DNA from: Bacillota bacterium | GTDB lineage: Bacteria; Bacillota; Clostridia; Christensenellales; Pumilibacteraceae | Length of the DNA stretch: 49,498 bases | Direction: 5' to 3' | NCBI GenBank assembly: GCA_009779975.1 | Contig: WRAY01000017.1 | Coordinates: 1 to 49,498, forward strand | Shown: positions 38,914 to 48,557 of the stretch, one piece after another | Numbering within the stretch: position 1 is the first letter of the stretch | Layout: each line of letters opens with the position of its first letter | Program-made: the position numbers and the translations under genes | The notes under the pieces: model-generated | Seen by the model: the letters and a program-made list of their open reading frames with translations, nothing else | The model's database searches: none | Told to the model about the DNA's origin: nothing

Positions 38914-41900
38914 ATGTCAAACATCAAAAAAGTCAAGTTTGGAAACACCATTCGCAGAAGTTTTCACAAGGTAGAAGAAGTCATCGACATTCCATACCTT
39001 ATTGAGGTTCAAAAGCGTTCCTATGAGGAATTTCTTTCAACCGGTATTGCTGAAGTCTTGCAAGACTTTTCTCCGATTGAGGATTTTTCCGAGAGAATTG
39101 AGTTTCATTTCCTCTCTCATCGTTTTGACGACAAACCTAAATACACTGAAAAAGAGTGTAAAGACAGGGATGCAACCTATGCAGTGCCCTTAAGGGTTAA
39201 TGTCAGACAAATCAAAAAACAGTCAGGCGAGCAAATAGAGCAAGAAGTCTATATGGGCGATTTTCCGCTTATGACTCCAAACGGTTCATTCATCATCAAC
39301 GGTGCTGAAAGGGTTGTTGTTTCTCAATTGGTTCGCTCGCCCGGTGTTTATTTTGAAGCGTTTCAAGATGTCAAAACTGGTCAAACAAGACATCGTGCAA
39401 CTAATATTCCGTCTCGCGGAGCATGGCTTGAATTCTCTCAAGACGACAAAGGCATTTTGTGGGTTCAAATTGACAAAACAAGAAAAATTGCGGCAACTTC
39501 ACTTCTTAGGATTTTTGCCGCTCTCCCTCGTGATGCCTCTGAGTTCACCGAAGAAAAAGATAAAAGACGGAGAAGAACTGCTGAAGAAAGAGTATATTTG
39601 AAAAGTTCAAGAGCGTTAGCAACTGATGAGGACATCAAAGCGATTTATCACAATGACGCTATTATTGCCCTAACTTTAGAAAAAGATACTGCTAAAACTC
39701 CGGATGAAGCAATAATTGAAATCAACAAAAGAATAAGACCCGGAGAGGCAACAAATGTCAAACAAATTGCTGACTATATTGAAAATCTATTTTTTGACAG
39801 AAGAAAATATGACCTCTCGAGGGTAGGAAGATATAAATACAACAAAAAACTTTGCCTATGGGCAAGAATTGAAAATCAAACTGTGTCAAGAGATGTGATT
39901 GATGCGGACGGAGTTCTTCATGCTAAAGCAGGTGATGTCATCACACTTGAAAAAGCAAAAGAAATTCAAAATGCGGGTATCAATGAAGTTGCTCTTCGTG
40001 TTACTGACGAAAACGGAAAAGATGCCGAACATTTTGTAATCGGAAACAACCATGTATTTCTCTCTTCGGTTATTGAAGGCGAAGCAAGAGATATGGGGTT
40101 GACCGAATTAATCTATTACCCTGTTTTAAAACAAATTCATAACACCATAAAAGATAAATCAAAGTTGAAAAAGGCTCTTATGGAGAATGCCGACAAATTG
40201 TGTGCAAAACACCTTCTTGTCGATGATGCAATCGCCTCCATTAACTACATCATCGGGCTTCGTTTCGGAGTCGGAACAACTGACAATATTGACCACCTTG
40301 GAAATCGTCGTGTCAGAAGTGTCGGAGAATTATTGCAAAACCAACTAAGAATCGGTATTGCAAGACTTGAGAGGGTAGTGAGAGAAAGAATGCAAATTCA
40401 AAATGAAGCGGAAGTTACCCCATCATCACTCATCAACATTCGTCCTGTTTCAAGTTCAATTAAAGAATTTTTCGGCTCATCTCAATTGTCTCAGTTCATG
40501 GATGAGACAAATCCTATAGCAGAACTAACCCATAAAAGAAAACTCTCAGCACTTGGTCCAGGCGGATTGAACAGAGAGAGAGCAGGCTTTGAAGTTCGAG
40601 ATGTTCACTACACTCATTATTCAAGAATGTGTCCGATTGAAACTCCGGAGGGACAAAACATCGGTTTGATATCATCATTGTCTTCATTTGCCCGCATCAA
40701 TGAATATGGTTTCATTGAAGCCCCGTTTCGTGTTGTTGACCAAGTTAACAAAAAAGTTTCAGATGAAGTTCACTATTTGGCGGCAGACGAAGAAGACAGA
40801 TATAAAGTTGCCCAAGCAACCGAAGAGTTGGACGAGAATAACTGGTTCAAAAATGACAGGATTTTAATGCGTCAGCATGACAATATTTTGGCGGTGACCA
40901 GAGAAGAAGTTGACTATATGGATGTTTCGCCTCGTCAAATGGTATCAGTTGCAACCGCTCTTATTCCGTTTTTGGAAAACGACGATACGAACAGGGCACT
41001 AATGGGCTCAAACATGCAAAGACAAGCGGTTCCGCTGCTAAAACCGGAAGCCCCGATTGTTGCAACCGGAGTTGAGCATAAAATTGCCTATGACTCAGGT
41101 GTAATGGTAATTGCTCGTGAAGACGGTGTTGTTGAATATGTTGATAGTGACGAAATTAGAATCAGAGAAACAAAAGGCAAACTAATGTCCTACACTTTGA
41201 AGAAATTCGTCGGTTCGAACCAAGGAACTTGTATCAATCAGCGCCCTTTAATAAACAAAGGCGACAAAATCAAAAAAGGACAAGTTTTGGCAGACGGTCA
41301 CTCAACTGAAAACGCAGAATTAGCACTTGGACGAAATGTTCTTATCGGCTTTATGCTTTGGGAAGGCTATAACTACGAAGACGCTATCCTAATCAGCGAA
41401 AGGATTGTAAAAGATGATGTTTTCACTTCAATCCATATTGAAGAACACGAACTGGAAGCAAGAGACACGAAGTTAGGTGAAGAAGAAATAACAAGAGAAA
41501 TCCCGAATGTCGGTGACGACGCCTTGAAAAATCTCGACAGCGAAGGCATCATAAGAATTGGTGCGGAAGTAACAAGCGGTGATATTCTTGTCGGAAAAGT
41601 AACGCCGAAAGGTGAAACAGAACTAACTCCCGAAGAAAGACTGCTAAGAGCAATCTTTGGCGAAAAGTCTCGTGAAGTTCGTGACACATCTTTGAGAGTT
41701 CCTCATGGTGAGGGCGGAATAGTTGTGGATGTCAAAACTTTCACTCGTGCAAACAAAGACGAAATGTCTCCCGGCGTTCACAAATTAGTCCGTGTCTATA
41801 TTGCTCAAAAAAGAAAAATTTCAGTCGGTGACAAGATGGCAGGCCGCCACGGAAACAAAGGCGTTATTTCACGCATATTGCCCGAAGAAGATATGCCGTT

Positions 41901-42843
41901 CATGGCTGACGGAACTCCGCTTCAAATAGTTCTAAATCCTCTTGGTGTTCCATCTCGTATGAATATCGGGCAAGTTTTGGAAGTTCACCTAGGGCTTGTT
42001 GCAAAGGCTCTTGGCTGGCAAGTTGCAACTCCGGTTTTTGACGGAGCAGTTGAGAGCGGTATTCAAGAGTTGCTTGCAGAAAACGGATTTTCTCATGACG
42101 GAAAAGTTGACGGAAAAGTGCAAATGTTTGACGGTCGAACAGGCGAACCTTTTGAAAACAGAGTGACAGTCGGATATATGTATATGATAAAACTTATCCA
42201 CTTAGTAGACGACAAAATTCATGCTCGTTCAACAGGACCATATTCGCTCGTCACTCAACAGCCGCTCGGCGGAAAAGCACAATTCGGCGGACAAAGATTT
42301 GGTGAGATGGAGGTTTGGGCACTCTATGCTTATGGTGCGGCAAATATTCTTCAAGAAATAATGACAGTTAAATCCGACGATGTCGTGGGGCGTGTCAAAA
42401 CCTATGAAAGCATAGTAAAAGGATTGAACCTAAGTGAACCGGGAGTTCCCGAGTCGTTCAAAGTCCTAATCAAAGAATTACAAGCTCTAGCACTTGATGT
42501 CAAAGTTCTCGCAGAAGACAAAGGCGAGATTAAAATCAAAGACCTAATTGATGAAGAATTTGACTACAGCGGAAAAGGAAAACGCCGTGATAAACACTTC
42601 GATATGGGTTCATTGCAACTAGATGATGAAATTGACCTTAGCGGAAGCGTGTTCAGTGACGATGTCTCAGAAGACGACGAAACCTTAGAAGGCTTCTCGC
42701 TCATCGACGATCACAACATCTTTGATGTCCCGGACCCATTCGCAGACAGACAAATGTCAGAAGATGACTTCATGCTGGACGACGATGATTTGTTCGGAGA
42801 ACTGGACGGAGAGCCATCTCCCAAAAAAGGGAAGAAGAAATAA
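38914..42843 (+). CDS. rpoB: RNA polymerase beta subunit
   Basis: The 1309-residue beta subunit has all core regions: the rifampicin pocket [15 protein letters not shown] (520-534) to [22 protein letters not shown], and the C-terminal clamp with [24 protein letters not shown]. Position 543 is Lys where E. coli has Arg529; Asp516, His526 and Ser531 equivalents are conserved. After the usual end (about residue 1205) an extra tail of about 90 residues follows: a basic GKGKRRDKH, a very acidic stretch rich in Asp/Glu/Phe, and a PKKGKKK end. AGAGGAAAAA precedes ATG 38914. rplJ and rplL, often upstream, are not present in the window. Confidence 0.98.
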   Translation: MSNIKKVKFGNTIRRSFHKVEEVIDIPYLIEVQKRSYEEFLSTGIAEVLQDFSPIEDFSERIEFHFLSHRFDDKPKYTEKECKDRDATYAVPLRVNVRQIKKQSGEQIEQEVYMGDFPLMTPNGSFIINGAERVVVSQLVRSPGVYFEAFQDVKTGQTRHRATNIPSRGAWLEFSQDDKGILWVQIDKTRKIAATSLLRIFAALPRDASEFTEEKDKRRRRTAEERVYLKSSRALATDEDIKAIYHNDAIIALTLEKDTAKTPDEAIIEINKRIRPGEATNVKQIADYIENLFFDRRKYDLSRVGRYKYNKKLCLWARIENQTVSRDVIDADGVLHAKAGDVITLEKAKEIQNAGINEVALRVTDENGKDAEHFVIGNNHVFLSSVIEGEARDMGLTELIYYPVLKQIHNTIKDKSKLKKALMENADKLCAKHLLVDDAIASINYIIGLRFGVGTTDNIDHLGNRRVRSVGELLQNQLRIGIARLERVVRERMQIQNEAEVTPSSLINIRPVSSSIKEFFGSSQLSQFMDETNPIAELTHKRKLSALGPGGLNRERAGFEVRDVHYTHYSRMCPIETPEGQNIGLISSLSSFARINEYGFIEAPFRVVDQVNKKVSDEVHYLAADEEDRYKVAQATEELDENNWFKNDRILMRQHDNILAVTREEVDYMDVSPRQMVSVATALIPFLENDDTNRALMGSNMQRQAVPLLKPEAPIVATGVEHKIAYDSGVMVIAREDGVVEYVDSDEIRIRETKGKLMSYTLKKFVGSNQGTCINQRPLINKGDKIKKGQVLADGHSTENAELALGRNVLIGFMLWEGYNYEDAILISERIVKDDVFTSIHIEEHELEARDTKLGEEEITREIPNVGDDALKNLDSEGIIRIGAEVTSGDILVGKVTPKGETELTPEERLLRAIFGEKSREVRDTSLRVPHGEGGIVVDVKTFTRANKDEMSPGVHKLVRVYIAQKRKISVGDKMAGRHGNKGVISRILPEEDMPFMADGTPLQIVLNPLGVPSRMNIGQVLEVHLGLVAKALGWQVATPVFDGAVESGIQELLAENGFSHDGKVDGKVQMFDGRTGEPFENRVTVGYMYMIKLIHLVDDKIHARSTGPYSLVTQQPLGGKAQFGGQRFGEMEVWALYAYGAANILQEIMTVKSDDVVGRVKTYESIVKGLNLSEPGVPESFKVLIKELQALALDVKVLAEDKGEIKIKDLIDEEFDYSGKGKRRDKHFDMGSLQLDDEIDLSGSVFSDDVSEDDETLEGFSLIDDHNIFDVPDPFADRQMSEDDFMLDDDDLFGELDGEPSPKKGKKK

Positions 42844-42852
42844 ATTAATTTA

Positions 42853-42955
42853 AGTGAGAAGTTAAAAGTGAAAAATGAAAAATAGAGATAACTTAATTAT
42901 TAATCTCGTCATAAAATCCTAACCACACTTTTCACCTTTCATTTTTAACTTAAAA
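42853..42955. repeat. AAAGTGA heptad palindromic element between rpoB and rpoC
   Basis: Left arm TAAGTGA, GAAGTTA, AAAGTGA, AAAATGA, AAAATAG; right arm CACTTTT, CACCTTT, CATTTTT, AACTTAA. It occupies nearly the whole 128-base gap within the rpoBC operon, so the mRNA must carry this hairpin. Confidence 0.8.
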
Positions 42956-42971
42956 AACGGAGTTTTTAATT

Positions 42972-45900
42972 ATGTTTGAACTAAACAATTTCGATTCAAT
43001 GCAAATCGCTTTAGCGGGACCAAACAAAATTCGTGAGTGGTCGCATGGCGAGGTAACAAAACCGGAAACTATTAACTATCGCACTCAAAAGCCTGAACGA
43101 GAGGGTTTGTTTTGCGAGAGAATTTTCGGACCGAACAAGGACTGGGAATGTCATTGCGGAAAATACAAACGAATTCGCTACAAAGGCGTTGTCTGTGACA
43201 AATGCGGTGTTGAAGTAACACGAAGCAAAGTGCGTCGTGATAGAATGGGGCATATTGAACTTGCCGCACCCGTTACTCATATTTGGTATTTTAGGGGCGT
43301 TCCGTCAAGAATTGGTCTTATTCTTGACATGCCTCCAAAGGCACTTGATAATGTTGTCTATTTTGTTTCTTATATCGTTCTTGACCCGGGCGATACTAAT
43401 TTGGAATACAAGCAAATTCTAACTGATGCTCAATATGTCGAGGCAAGAGAACTATATGGCGACTCATTCAAAGTCGGTATGGGTGCGGGAGCATTGAAAG
43501 AGTTGCTGTCTCAAATCAACATCAAAGAAGAACACGAAAAAGCAAAAAAAGCGGTTGAAAATTCAACCTCACTCAAAAAAGTCAAAGCAATAAAACGCCT
43601 TGATATTTTGGACAGTTTTCTAAAAAGCGGTAACGACCCAACTTGGATGGTTTTGGATGTTCTTCCTGTTCTTCCTCCTGAACTTCGTCCAATGGTTCAA
43701 CTGGACGGCGGACGATTTGCAACTAGTGACCTTAACGATTTGTATAGAAGAGTCATCAACAGAAACAATCGCCTAAAAAGATTGATGGAATTAGGAGCGC
43801 CGGAGATTATCATCAGAAATGAAAAGAGAATGCTTCAAGAAGCAGTAGATGCTCTCATTGACAATGGTCGCCGCGGCAAGCCTGTTTCAGGATCCGGAAA
43901 CCGTGAACTAAAATCACTATCAGGTCTACTCAAAGGAAAGCAAGGAAGATTCAGGCAAAACCTGCTCGGGAAAAGGGTTGACTACTCAGGACGAAGCGTT
44001 ATCGTTGTCGGACCTGAATTAAAAATGTATCAATGCGGACTTCCAAAAGAAATGGCACTTGAACTGTTCAAACCATTCGTGATGAAAGAGTTAGTCGCTC
44101 AAGGCAAAGCCCACAATATCAAGAGCGCAAAACGCATAGTCGAAAGAAGCGGAAAAGATGTTTGGGGAGTTCTAGAGGGCGTTATCAAAGAACATCCGGT
44201 TCTATTGAACCGTGCCCCAACTCTTCACAGACTTGGTATTCAAGCGTTTGAGCCTGTTCTCGTTGAAGGGCGTGCTATAAAACTTCACCCGCTATCGTGC
44301 GCGGCATTTAACGCAGACTTCGACGGTGACCAAATGGCTGTCCATGTTCCGCTATCAGTTGAGGCTCAAGTTGAAGCAAGATTTTTAATGCTGGCCTCAA
44401 ATAATATTTTGAAACTCTCAGACGGTCGTCCTGTTTGCTCACCGACACAAGATATGGTTATCGGCTGTTACTACATGACAATCGACAAGATGGGAGCAAA
44501 AGGCGAGGGCAAAAACTTCATTTCAGCGGACGAGGCAAAAATGGCTTATGTCAACAAAGAAATTGAGTTGCAAGCCCTCATCAATGTCCGAGTGACAAAA
44601 GAAACAGGCGGCACAATGAAGTCAAAAAGAGTTTTGACAACTGTCGGCAGAATTCTTTTCAACGAAGCAATCCCTCAAGATATCAATATCAACAAAAGAG
44701 ACACCGAAGACAAATTGTTTGACCTTGAGATTAACCAAACAGTAAATCGCGGAATGCTCCAAAAAATAGTTGATGCAGTCTATCGTCAAAAAGGTGCAAC
44801 CGAAACTGTCGGAGTTCTTGATCAAATCAAGCAACTCGGTTTCAAATATTCAACACTAGGCGCTGTCACAACAAGCGTATTCGACATGAAAATCCCATCT
44901 CAAAAGAAAAGCATCATTAACGATGCTGAACAAAAAGTTATCGGGATTGAATATAACTACAAAGAAGGCCACATCACAGGAAAAGAAAGACACAAACTTG
45001 TTATCCAAGAATGGGGCAAAGCAAACGCAGCGGTATCTCAAGCCCTTGAACAAACTCTTGATAACTTTAACCCTATCAAAATGATGGCGGTTTCAGGTGC
45101 AAGGGGTTCAATGAAACAGATTGCCCAGTTGTCAGGAATGAGGGGTATCATGACAAACCCGCAAGGTGAAATGCTTGAAACTCCGGTTCGTTCTTCGTTC
45201 CGTGAAGGACTGACAGTTCTTGAATACTTCATCTCTTCGCATGGCGGACGAAAAGGTCTTGCCGATACGGCTCTTAAAACAGCGGAATCGGGGTATCTGA
45301 CTCGCCGTCTTGTTGATGTTGCCCAAGATATTATTGTCCGTGAACATGATTGTTTCCCGGAAGGAGCAGACATCAAAGGCATAACTGTTTCTGCAATCAA
45401 AGACGATGAACAAGTGATTGAGCCGTTAGAAGAAAGACTTCTCGGCAGAATTCCGACCAAAAATATCGTTGACCCGAAAACAAAAGAAATCTATGCGAAA
45501 GTCAACGAAATGATTGACGAAGACACCGCTAAAAAAATAGCAGACAGCGGAGTTGAAGAAGTTGTCATAAGAAGCGTTCTCACTTGCAAATCAAAACACG
45601 GTGTTTGTGCAATGTGTTACGGAAAAGATATGGCAGGTGCAAACCTTGTCAAAATCGGTGAAGCAGTAGGAATTATTGCCGCTCAAAGTATCGGGGAGCC
45701 CGGAACGCAGTTGACTATGAGAACATTCCACACCGGCGGTATTGCGTCAGCAGACGACATCACGCAAGGTCTCCCGAGAGTTGAAGACTTGTTTGAAGCA
45801 AGAAATCCAAAAGGTGCGGCGTCAATAGTTGAAAGAAGCGGAAAAGTCAAGATTGAAGAAAAAGGCGGCGTCCGCTATGTTGTTATTGAAGAAGAAGGCA

Positions 45901-46523
45901 GCAAAAAGAAAGAAAACTATGTTATTCCGTTCACCGCAACAATAATGAAAGGCATACAAGAAGCGGCGAAAAAAGGAACAATCGTCCAAGCAGGCGAAGC
46001 CTTGACAAAAGGACCTATAAATCCTCAAGACTTACTCAGAACCAAAGGAAAGTTGGAAGTTCAAAACTATATCTTGAAGGAAGTTCAAGCAGTCTATCGC
46101 TCTCAAGGTGTTTCGATTGCCGACAAGCACATTGAAGTAATCATCCGCCAAATGCTCAAAAAAGTAAAAGTTGAAGACAGCGGAGACACATCTCTCATGC
46201 CGGGTGAATTAATAGACATTGGAACATTTGATGAAGAAAACAAAAAAGCAATGCAAAACTATGCTCGCCCCTCAATGGCAAAACCAAACCTTCTCGGTAT
46301 AACAAAAGCAGCCCTTGCAACTGACAGTTTCCTCTCGGCATCATCATTCCAAGAAACCGCAAGAGTTTTGACAGAAGCCGCAATCAAAAACAAAATCGAC
46401 CCGCTCTTAGGGCTAAAAGAAAATGTCATCATCGGAAAACTAATTCCGGCTGGAACAGGAATGAAACAATACAAAGACATCTACCCCGTAGAAGTCGCCC
46501 CCGTTGAATCAGCAGTTGAATAA
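42972..46523 (+). CDS. rpoC: RNA polymerase beta-prime subunit
   Basis: The 1183-residue beta-prime has the N-terminal zinc site (CHCG and CDKC), the catalytic NADFDGD with Asp449, Asp451 and Asp453 holding Mg, the bridge helix and trigger loop ([17 protein letters not shown]), and the second zinc site [11 protein letters not shown]. The length is normal for Bacillota. ATG 42972 is preceded by CGGAG. It is co-transcribed with rpoB, which ends 128 bases upstream, and followed by a strong terminator. Confidence 0.98.
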   Translation: MFELNNFDSMQIALAGPNKIREWSHGEVTKPETINYRTQKPEREGLFCERIFGPNKDWECHCGKYKRIRYKGVVCDKCGVEVTRSKVRRDRMGHIELAAPVTHIWYFRGVPSRIGLILDMPPKALDNVVYFVSYIVLDPGDTNLEYKQILTDAQYVEARELYGDSFKVGMGAGALKELLSQINIKEEHEKAKKAVENSTSLKKVKAIKRLDILDSFLKSGNDPTWMVLDVLPVLPPELRPMVQLDGGRFATSDLNDLYRRVINRNNRLKRLMELGAPEIIIRNEKRMLQEAVDALIDNGRRGKPVSGSGNRELKSLSGLLKGKQGRFRQNLLGKRVDYSGRSVIVVGPELKMYQCGLPKEMALELFKPFVMKELVAQGKAHNIKSAKRIVERSGKDVWGVLEGVIKEHPVLLNRAPTLHRLGIQAFEPVLVEGRAIKLHPLSCAAFNADFDGDQMAVHVPLSVEAQVEARFLMLASNNILKLSDGRPVCSPTQDMVIGCYYMTIDKMGAKGEGKNFISADEAKMAYVNKEIELQALINVRVTKETGGTMKSKRVLTTVGRILFNEAIPQDININKRDTEDKLFDLEINQTVNRGMLQKIVDAVYRQKGATETVGVLDQIKQLGFKYSTLGAVTTSVFDMKIPSQKKSIINDAEQKVIGIEYNYKEGHITGKERHKLVIQEWGKANAAVSQALEQTLDNFNPIKMMAVSGARGSMKQIAQLSGMRGIMTNPQGEMLETPVRSSFREGLTVLEYFISSHGGRKGLADTALKTAESGYLTRRLVDVAQDIIVREHDCFPEGADIKGITVSAIKDDEQVIEPLEERLLGRIPTKNIVDPKTKEIYAKVNEMIDEDTAKKIADSGVEEVVIRSVLTCKSKHGVCAMCYGKDMAGANLVKIGEAVGIIAAQSIGEPGTQLTMRTFHTGGIASADDITQGLPRVEDLFEARNPKGAASIVERSGKVKIEEKGGVRYVVIEEEGSKKKENYVIPFTATIMKGIQEAAKKGTIVQAGEALTKGPINPQDLLRTKGKLEVQNYILKEVQAVYRSQGVSIADKHIEVIIRQMLKKVKVEDSGDTSLMPGELIDIGTFDEENKKAMQNYARPSMAKPNLLGITKAALATDSFLSASSFQETARVLTEAAIKNKIDPLLGLKENVIIGKLIPAGTGMKQYKDIYPVEVAPVESAVE

Positions 46524-46548
46524 TTTTTAGCGCTGAATAACAAGAACT

Positions 46549-46585
46549 AAAAAACACCTTTGCGAAAAAAGCAAAGGTGTTTTTT
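46549..46585 (+). terminator. Intrinsic terminator of rpoBC
   Basis: AAAAAACACCTTTGC (46549-46563), loop GAAAAAA, GCAAAGGTGTTTTTT (46571-46585): a 15-bp perfect stem including the A/T tract. Confidence 0.92.
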
Positions 46586-46608
46586 AGTTTATCTTCTAAG
46601 AGTTGGTA

Positions 46609-46794
46609 TCTTCTGAATTAATTATGAATAAAAAATAAACAAGATTTTTTTCTAATATTTTATTGACAAATTTAGGGGATGATGATATATTGTAGGTAAA
46701 AATAGGAGGTTTTTTTATTATGAAAAAGCAAATTTTTAGGTTTATTTTAGTAGGAATTTTGGCATTTGTTTTTGCAATGCCGATGTTGGGTTGT
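46609..46794 (+). repeat. Duplicated promoter and signal-peptide region, copy 1
   Basis: About 186 bases from upstream of the promoter to codon 25 are nearly identical to 47437-47622, at a constant offset of 828 bases. Differences are few single-base changes. After the lipid-carrying Cys the two genes diverge sharply. Confidence 0.88.
46663..46691 (+). promoter_or_regulatory. Promoter of lipoprotein gene 1
   Basis: TTGACA (46663-46668), 17-bp spacer, TATATT (46686-46691), then AGGAGG before ATG 46720. Confidence 0.8.
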
Positions 46795-47359
46795 CAGTAT
46801 GAAACAAATTATCAACATAGTGAAAAATCATTTTCGTTCATTCTTGCTTCAAGTGCAAGTGAAATAAGAATAGGTGAAGAAATTGAGTTTACAGCGACAT
46901 TCAAAAACCTAAGCGGAAGAAATCTCAGAATAGCATTTCAAGGTCAAAATTTTTTTGATGTTAGCGGTAGTGGTAGTGTTTGGAAGAAATGCACTAGAAT
47001 TGACTCCCCATTTCAATTGCAATAGATTAACCAAAGATGAAGTAATCACACAATCGTGGAGGGTTATGGTTGCAGATGACATGGTCAGAAATTGGCCATG
47101 CATGATGGAACATTCTGATAGTTGCAGGTATGAATGCATAAGTTGTCAGTATTGGGGAATGTGTTTTCCCGATAAATGTATATGTGATTATGAGTGTAGT
47201 ATAGCAGAGTGTCAATATGGAGACCCGCCTTTTATAAACATTATGGTGTCTGTTTGGTTTTATATTGGAAGAAGATACCCTAGACGGGATGGTCTTGGTT
47301 TTGGTCCGTTTGAAAATTCGATTATTTTTACAGAAAGTGTGACTATCAATGTCATTTAA
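46720..47359 (+). pseudogene. Frameshifted lipoprotein, paralog of the next two genes
   Basis: The first frame (46720-47025) encodes a lipoprotein signal with lipobox MLGC (Cys25) and a domain with GEEIEFTATFKNLSGRNLRI, then stops after 101 residues. The rest of the domain continues in the next frame (from about 46955 to 47359): RLTKDEVITQS and WFYIGRR align with matching parts of the intact paralog at 47548. A seven-T run at 46950-46956 is the likely site of a one-base change. The second half also has a Cys-rich insertion (nine Cys within about 45 residues) that the paralogs lack. It may be a true pseudogene, a phase-variable gene or an assembly error. Confidence 0.75.
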
Positions 47360-47377
47360 TTAAAGGAGAAAATATAT

Positions 47378-47434
47378 ATGTCAAAGTGTCAAAGTGTCAA
47401 AGGGACGGTGTCAAAGGGACGGTGCTTGCGATAA
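47378..47434 (+). pseudogene. Remnant start of a lost gene, overwritten by heptad repeats
   Basis: AAAGGAG then ATG 47378 has the same spacing as the starts of the later genes in this cluster. Only 18 codons follow, all made of GTGTCAA and AGGGACG 7-base repeats (47380-47425), before a stop. The next duplicated promoter begins immediately after. It looks like the start of an operon gene that was broken by a repeat and the duplication. Confidence 0.4.
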
Positions 47435-47436
47435 TT

Positions 47437-47622
47437 ATCTCTGAACTAATTGTGAACAAAAAATAAACAAGATTTTTTTCTAATATTTTATTGACAAATT
47501 TAGGGGATGATGATATATTGTAGGTAAAAGTAGGAGGTTTTTTTATCATGAAAAAGCAAATTTTTAGGTTTATTTTAGTAGGAATTTTGGCATTTGCTTT
47601 TATAATGCCAATGTTGGGGTGT
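47437..47622 (+). repeat. Duplicated promoter and signal-peptide region, copy 2
   Basis: The counterpart of 46609-46794. It carries the same promoter, ribosome binding site and MKKQIFRFILVGILAF signal sequence. Confidence 0.88.
47491..47519 (+). promoter_or_regulatory. Promoter of lipoprotein gene 2
   Basis: TTGACA (47491-47496), 17-bp spacer, TATATT (47514-47519). Probably drives the three genes up to the protease. Confidence 0.8.
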
Positions 47623-48036
47623 GGCTCAAGGGACTATGAATTTCAAGAGGAAGATTTTTCTTTGGAAATCACGGCAAGCCAAACAACTGCTTCAGTTGGC
47701 GACACAATAGAAATCACCGCTATTTTTAAGAATTTGAGTGGACAGAATATTCGCATACAGTTCACATGTAATGATTTTAGGACTATTGAGGAAAAGATAA
47801 CTATTGTGTTTTTTCCTGAATATCGAAATATTCGAGTTGGCTTCTGTTTAGTAGAATATAGGTTTCCAAGAAGAAGAACTTTGCGAAGAGGTGATGTTAT
47901 TGAGCGAACAAGAGAGTTTGTGGTTGAGACACATGCAGACTATGAGGCTTGGGCTATTATTGGCTTTTATATTGGACGAGGGTTCAATGAACTTGTTTCT
48001 ATAAGAAGCAATAAAATTATAATAAATATAATTTAA
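47548..48036 (+). CDS. Lipoprotein with single beta-sandwich-like domain
   Basis: The 162-residue product has a lipoprotein signal with MLGC (Cys25). The mature part, FSLEITASQTTASVGDTIEITAIFKNLSGQNIRI and onward, looks like an Ig-like or BsuPI-type beta-sandwich; the phrase VGDTIxxTAxFxNLSGxNIR is shared with the genes on either side. There is no catalytic motif. AGGAGG lies before the ATG. It is followed 13 bases later by a paralog, then by a protease. Such small domains often bind or inhibit a partner; a link to the protease is suggested only by position. Confidence 0.7.
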   Translation: MKKQIFRFILVGILAFAFIMPMLGCGSRDYEFQEEDFSLEITASQTTASVGDTIEITAIFKNLSGQNIRIQFTCNDFRTIEEKITIVFFPEYRNIRVGFCLVEYRFPRRRTLRRGDVIERTREFVVETHADYEAWAIIGFYIGRGFNELVSIRSNKIIINII

Positions 48037-48049
48037 GGAGAATTTACAA

Positions 48050-48550
48050 ATGAGGACAATTAAAAAAAGAAAAGAAATATTGATTTTTGCAGGACTTTTT
48101 GTCATTGCAATTTTGATGGGTCTAGGGGGACTTGTTGGTTGTGGTAATCTTAGCGAAGAGGATTTTAGATTGACTCTTGAGGTCAGTCAAACCGAAGGAA
48201 GAGTTGGTGACACGATTGTTGCAACAGCAACTTTTGAGAATTTGAGTGGGAGGAATATTCGTGCTAGAACAAGACTGCATAATTTAGATTATTTTGGTAA
48301 TGTTAATAATTTTCTTCAACTTGGTGCTCTTCCGGAAACTGTTTATAGGGAAATGTATAGAGGAAGTGCTACTCTTTCTACAAGAACACCACAAAGAACA
48401 CTGCAAAGAGATGCTTTTTTAAAACGAAAAACAGAATTTGCAATATTTAAGCAAGAAGATTATCTTGTAATAGCAAGGGTTGTTTTTAATTACGGGCGAA
48501 GAAATGAAACAATTTTAATGAAAGAAATACGAATAAACATAGGAGGATAA
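48050..48550 (+). CDS. Second intact lipoprotein paralog
   Basis: The 166-residue product has a basic N-terminus (MRTIKKRKE), a hydrophobic helix and the lipobox LVGC with Cys31. The domain LTLEVSQTEGRVGDTIVATATFENLSGRNIRAR is homologous to the previous gene. The signal sequence is different from the other two lipoproteins but similar to that of the protease downstream (IKKRKxxLIF). AAGGAG precedes ATG 48050. The operon continues into the protease with a 7-base gap. Confidence 0.7.
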   Translation: MRTIKKRKEILIFAGLFVIAILMGLGGLVGCGNLSEEDFRLTLEVSQTEGRVGDTIVATATFENLSGRNIRARTRLHNLDYFGNVNNFLQLGALPETVYREMYRGSATLSTRTPQRTLQRDAFLKRKTEFAIFKQEDYLVIARVVFNYGRRNETILMKEIRINIGG

Positions 48551-48557
48551 AATAATA

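Noticed and set aside
4104-42955. CRISPR array
   Set aside because: Repeats are 7-base tandem or palindromic units without spacers of even length, and no cas gene is present.
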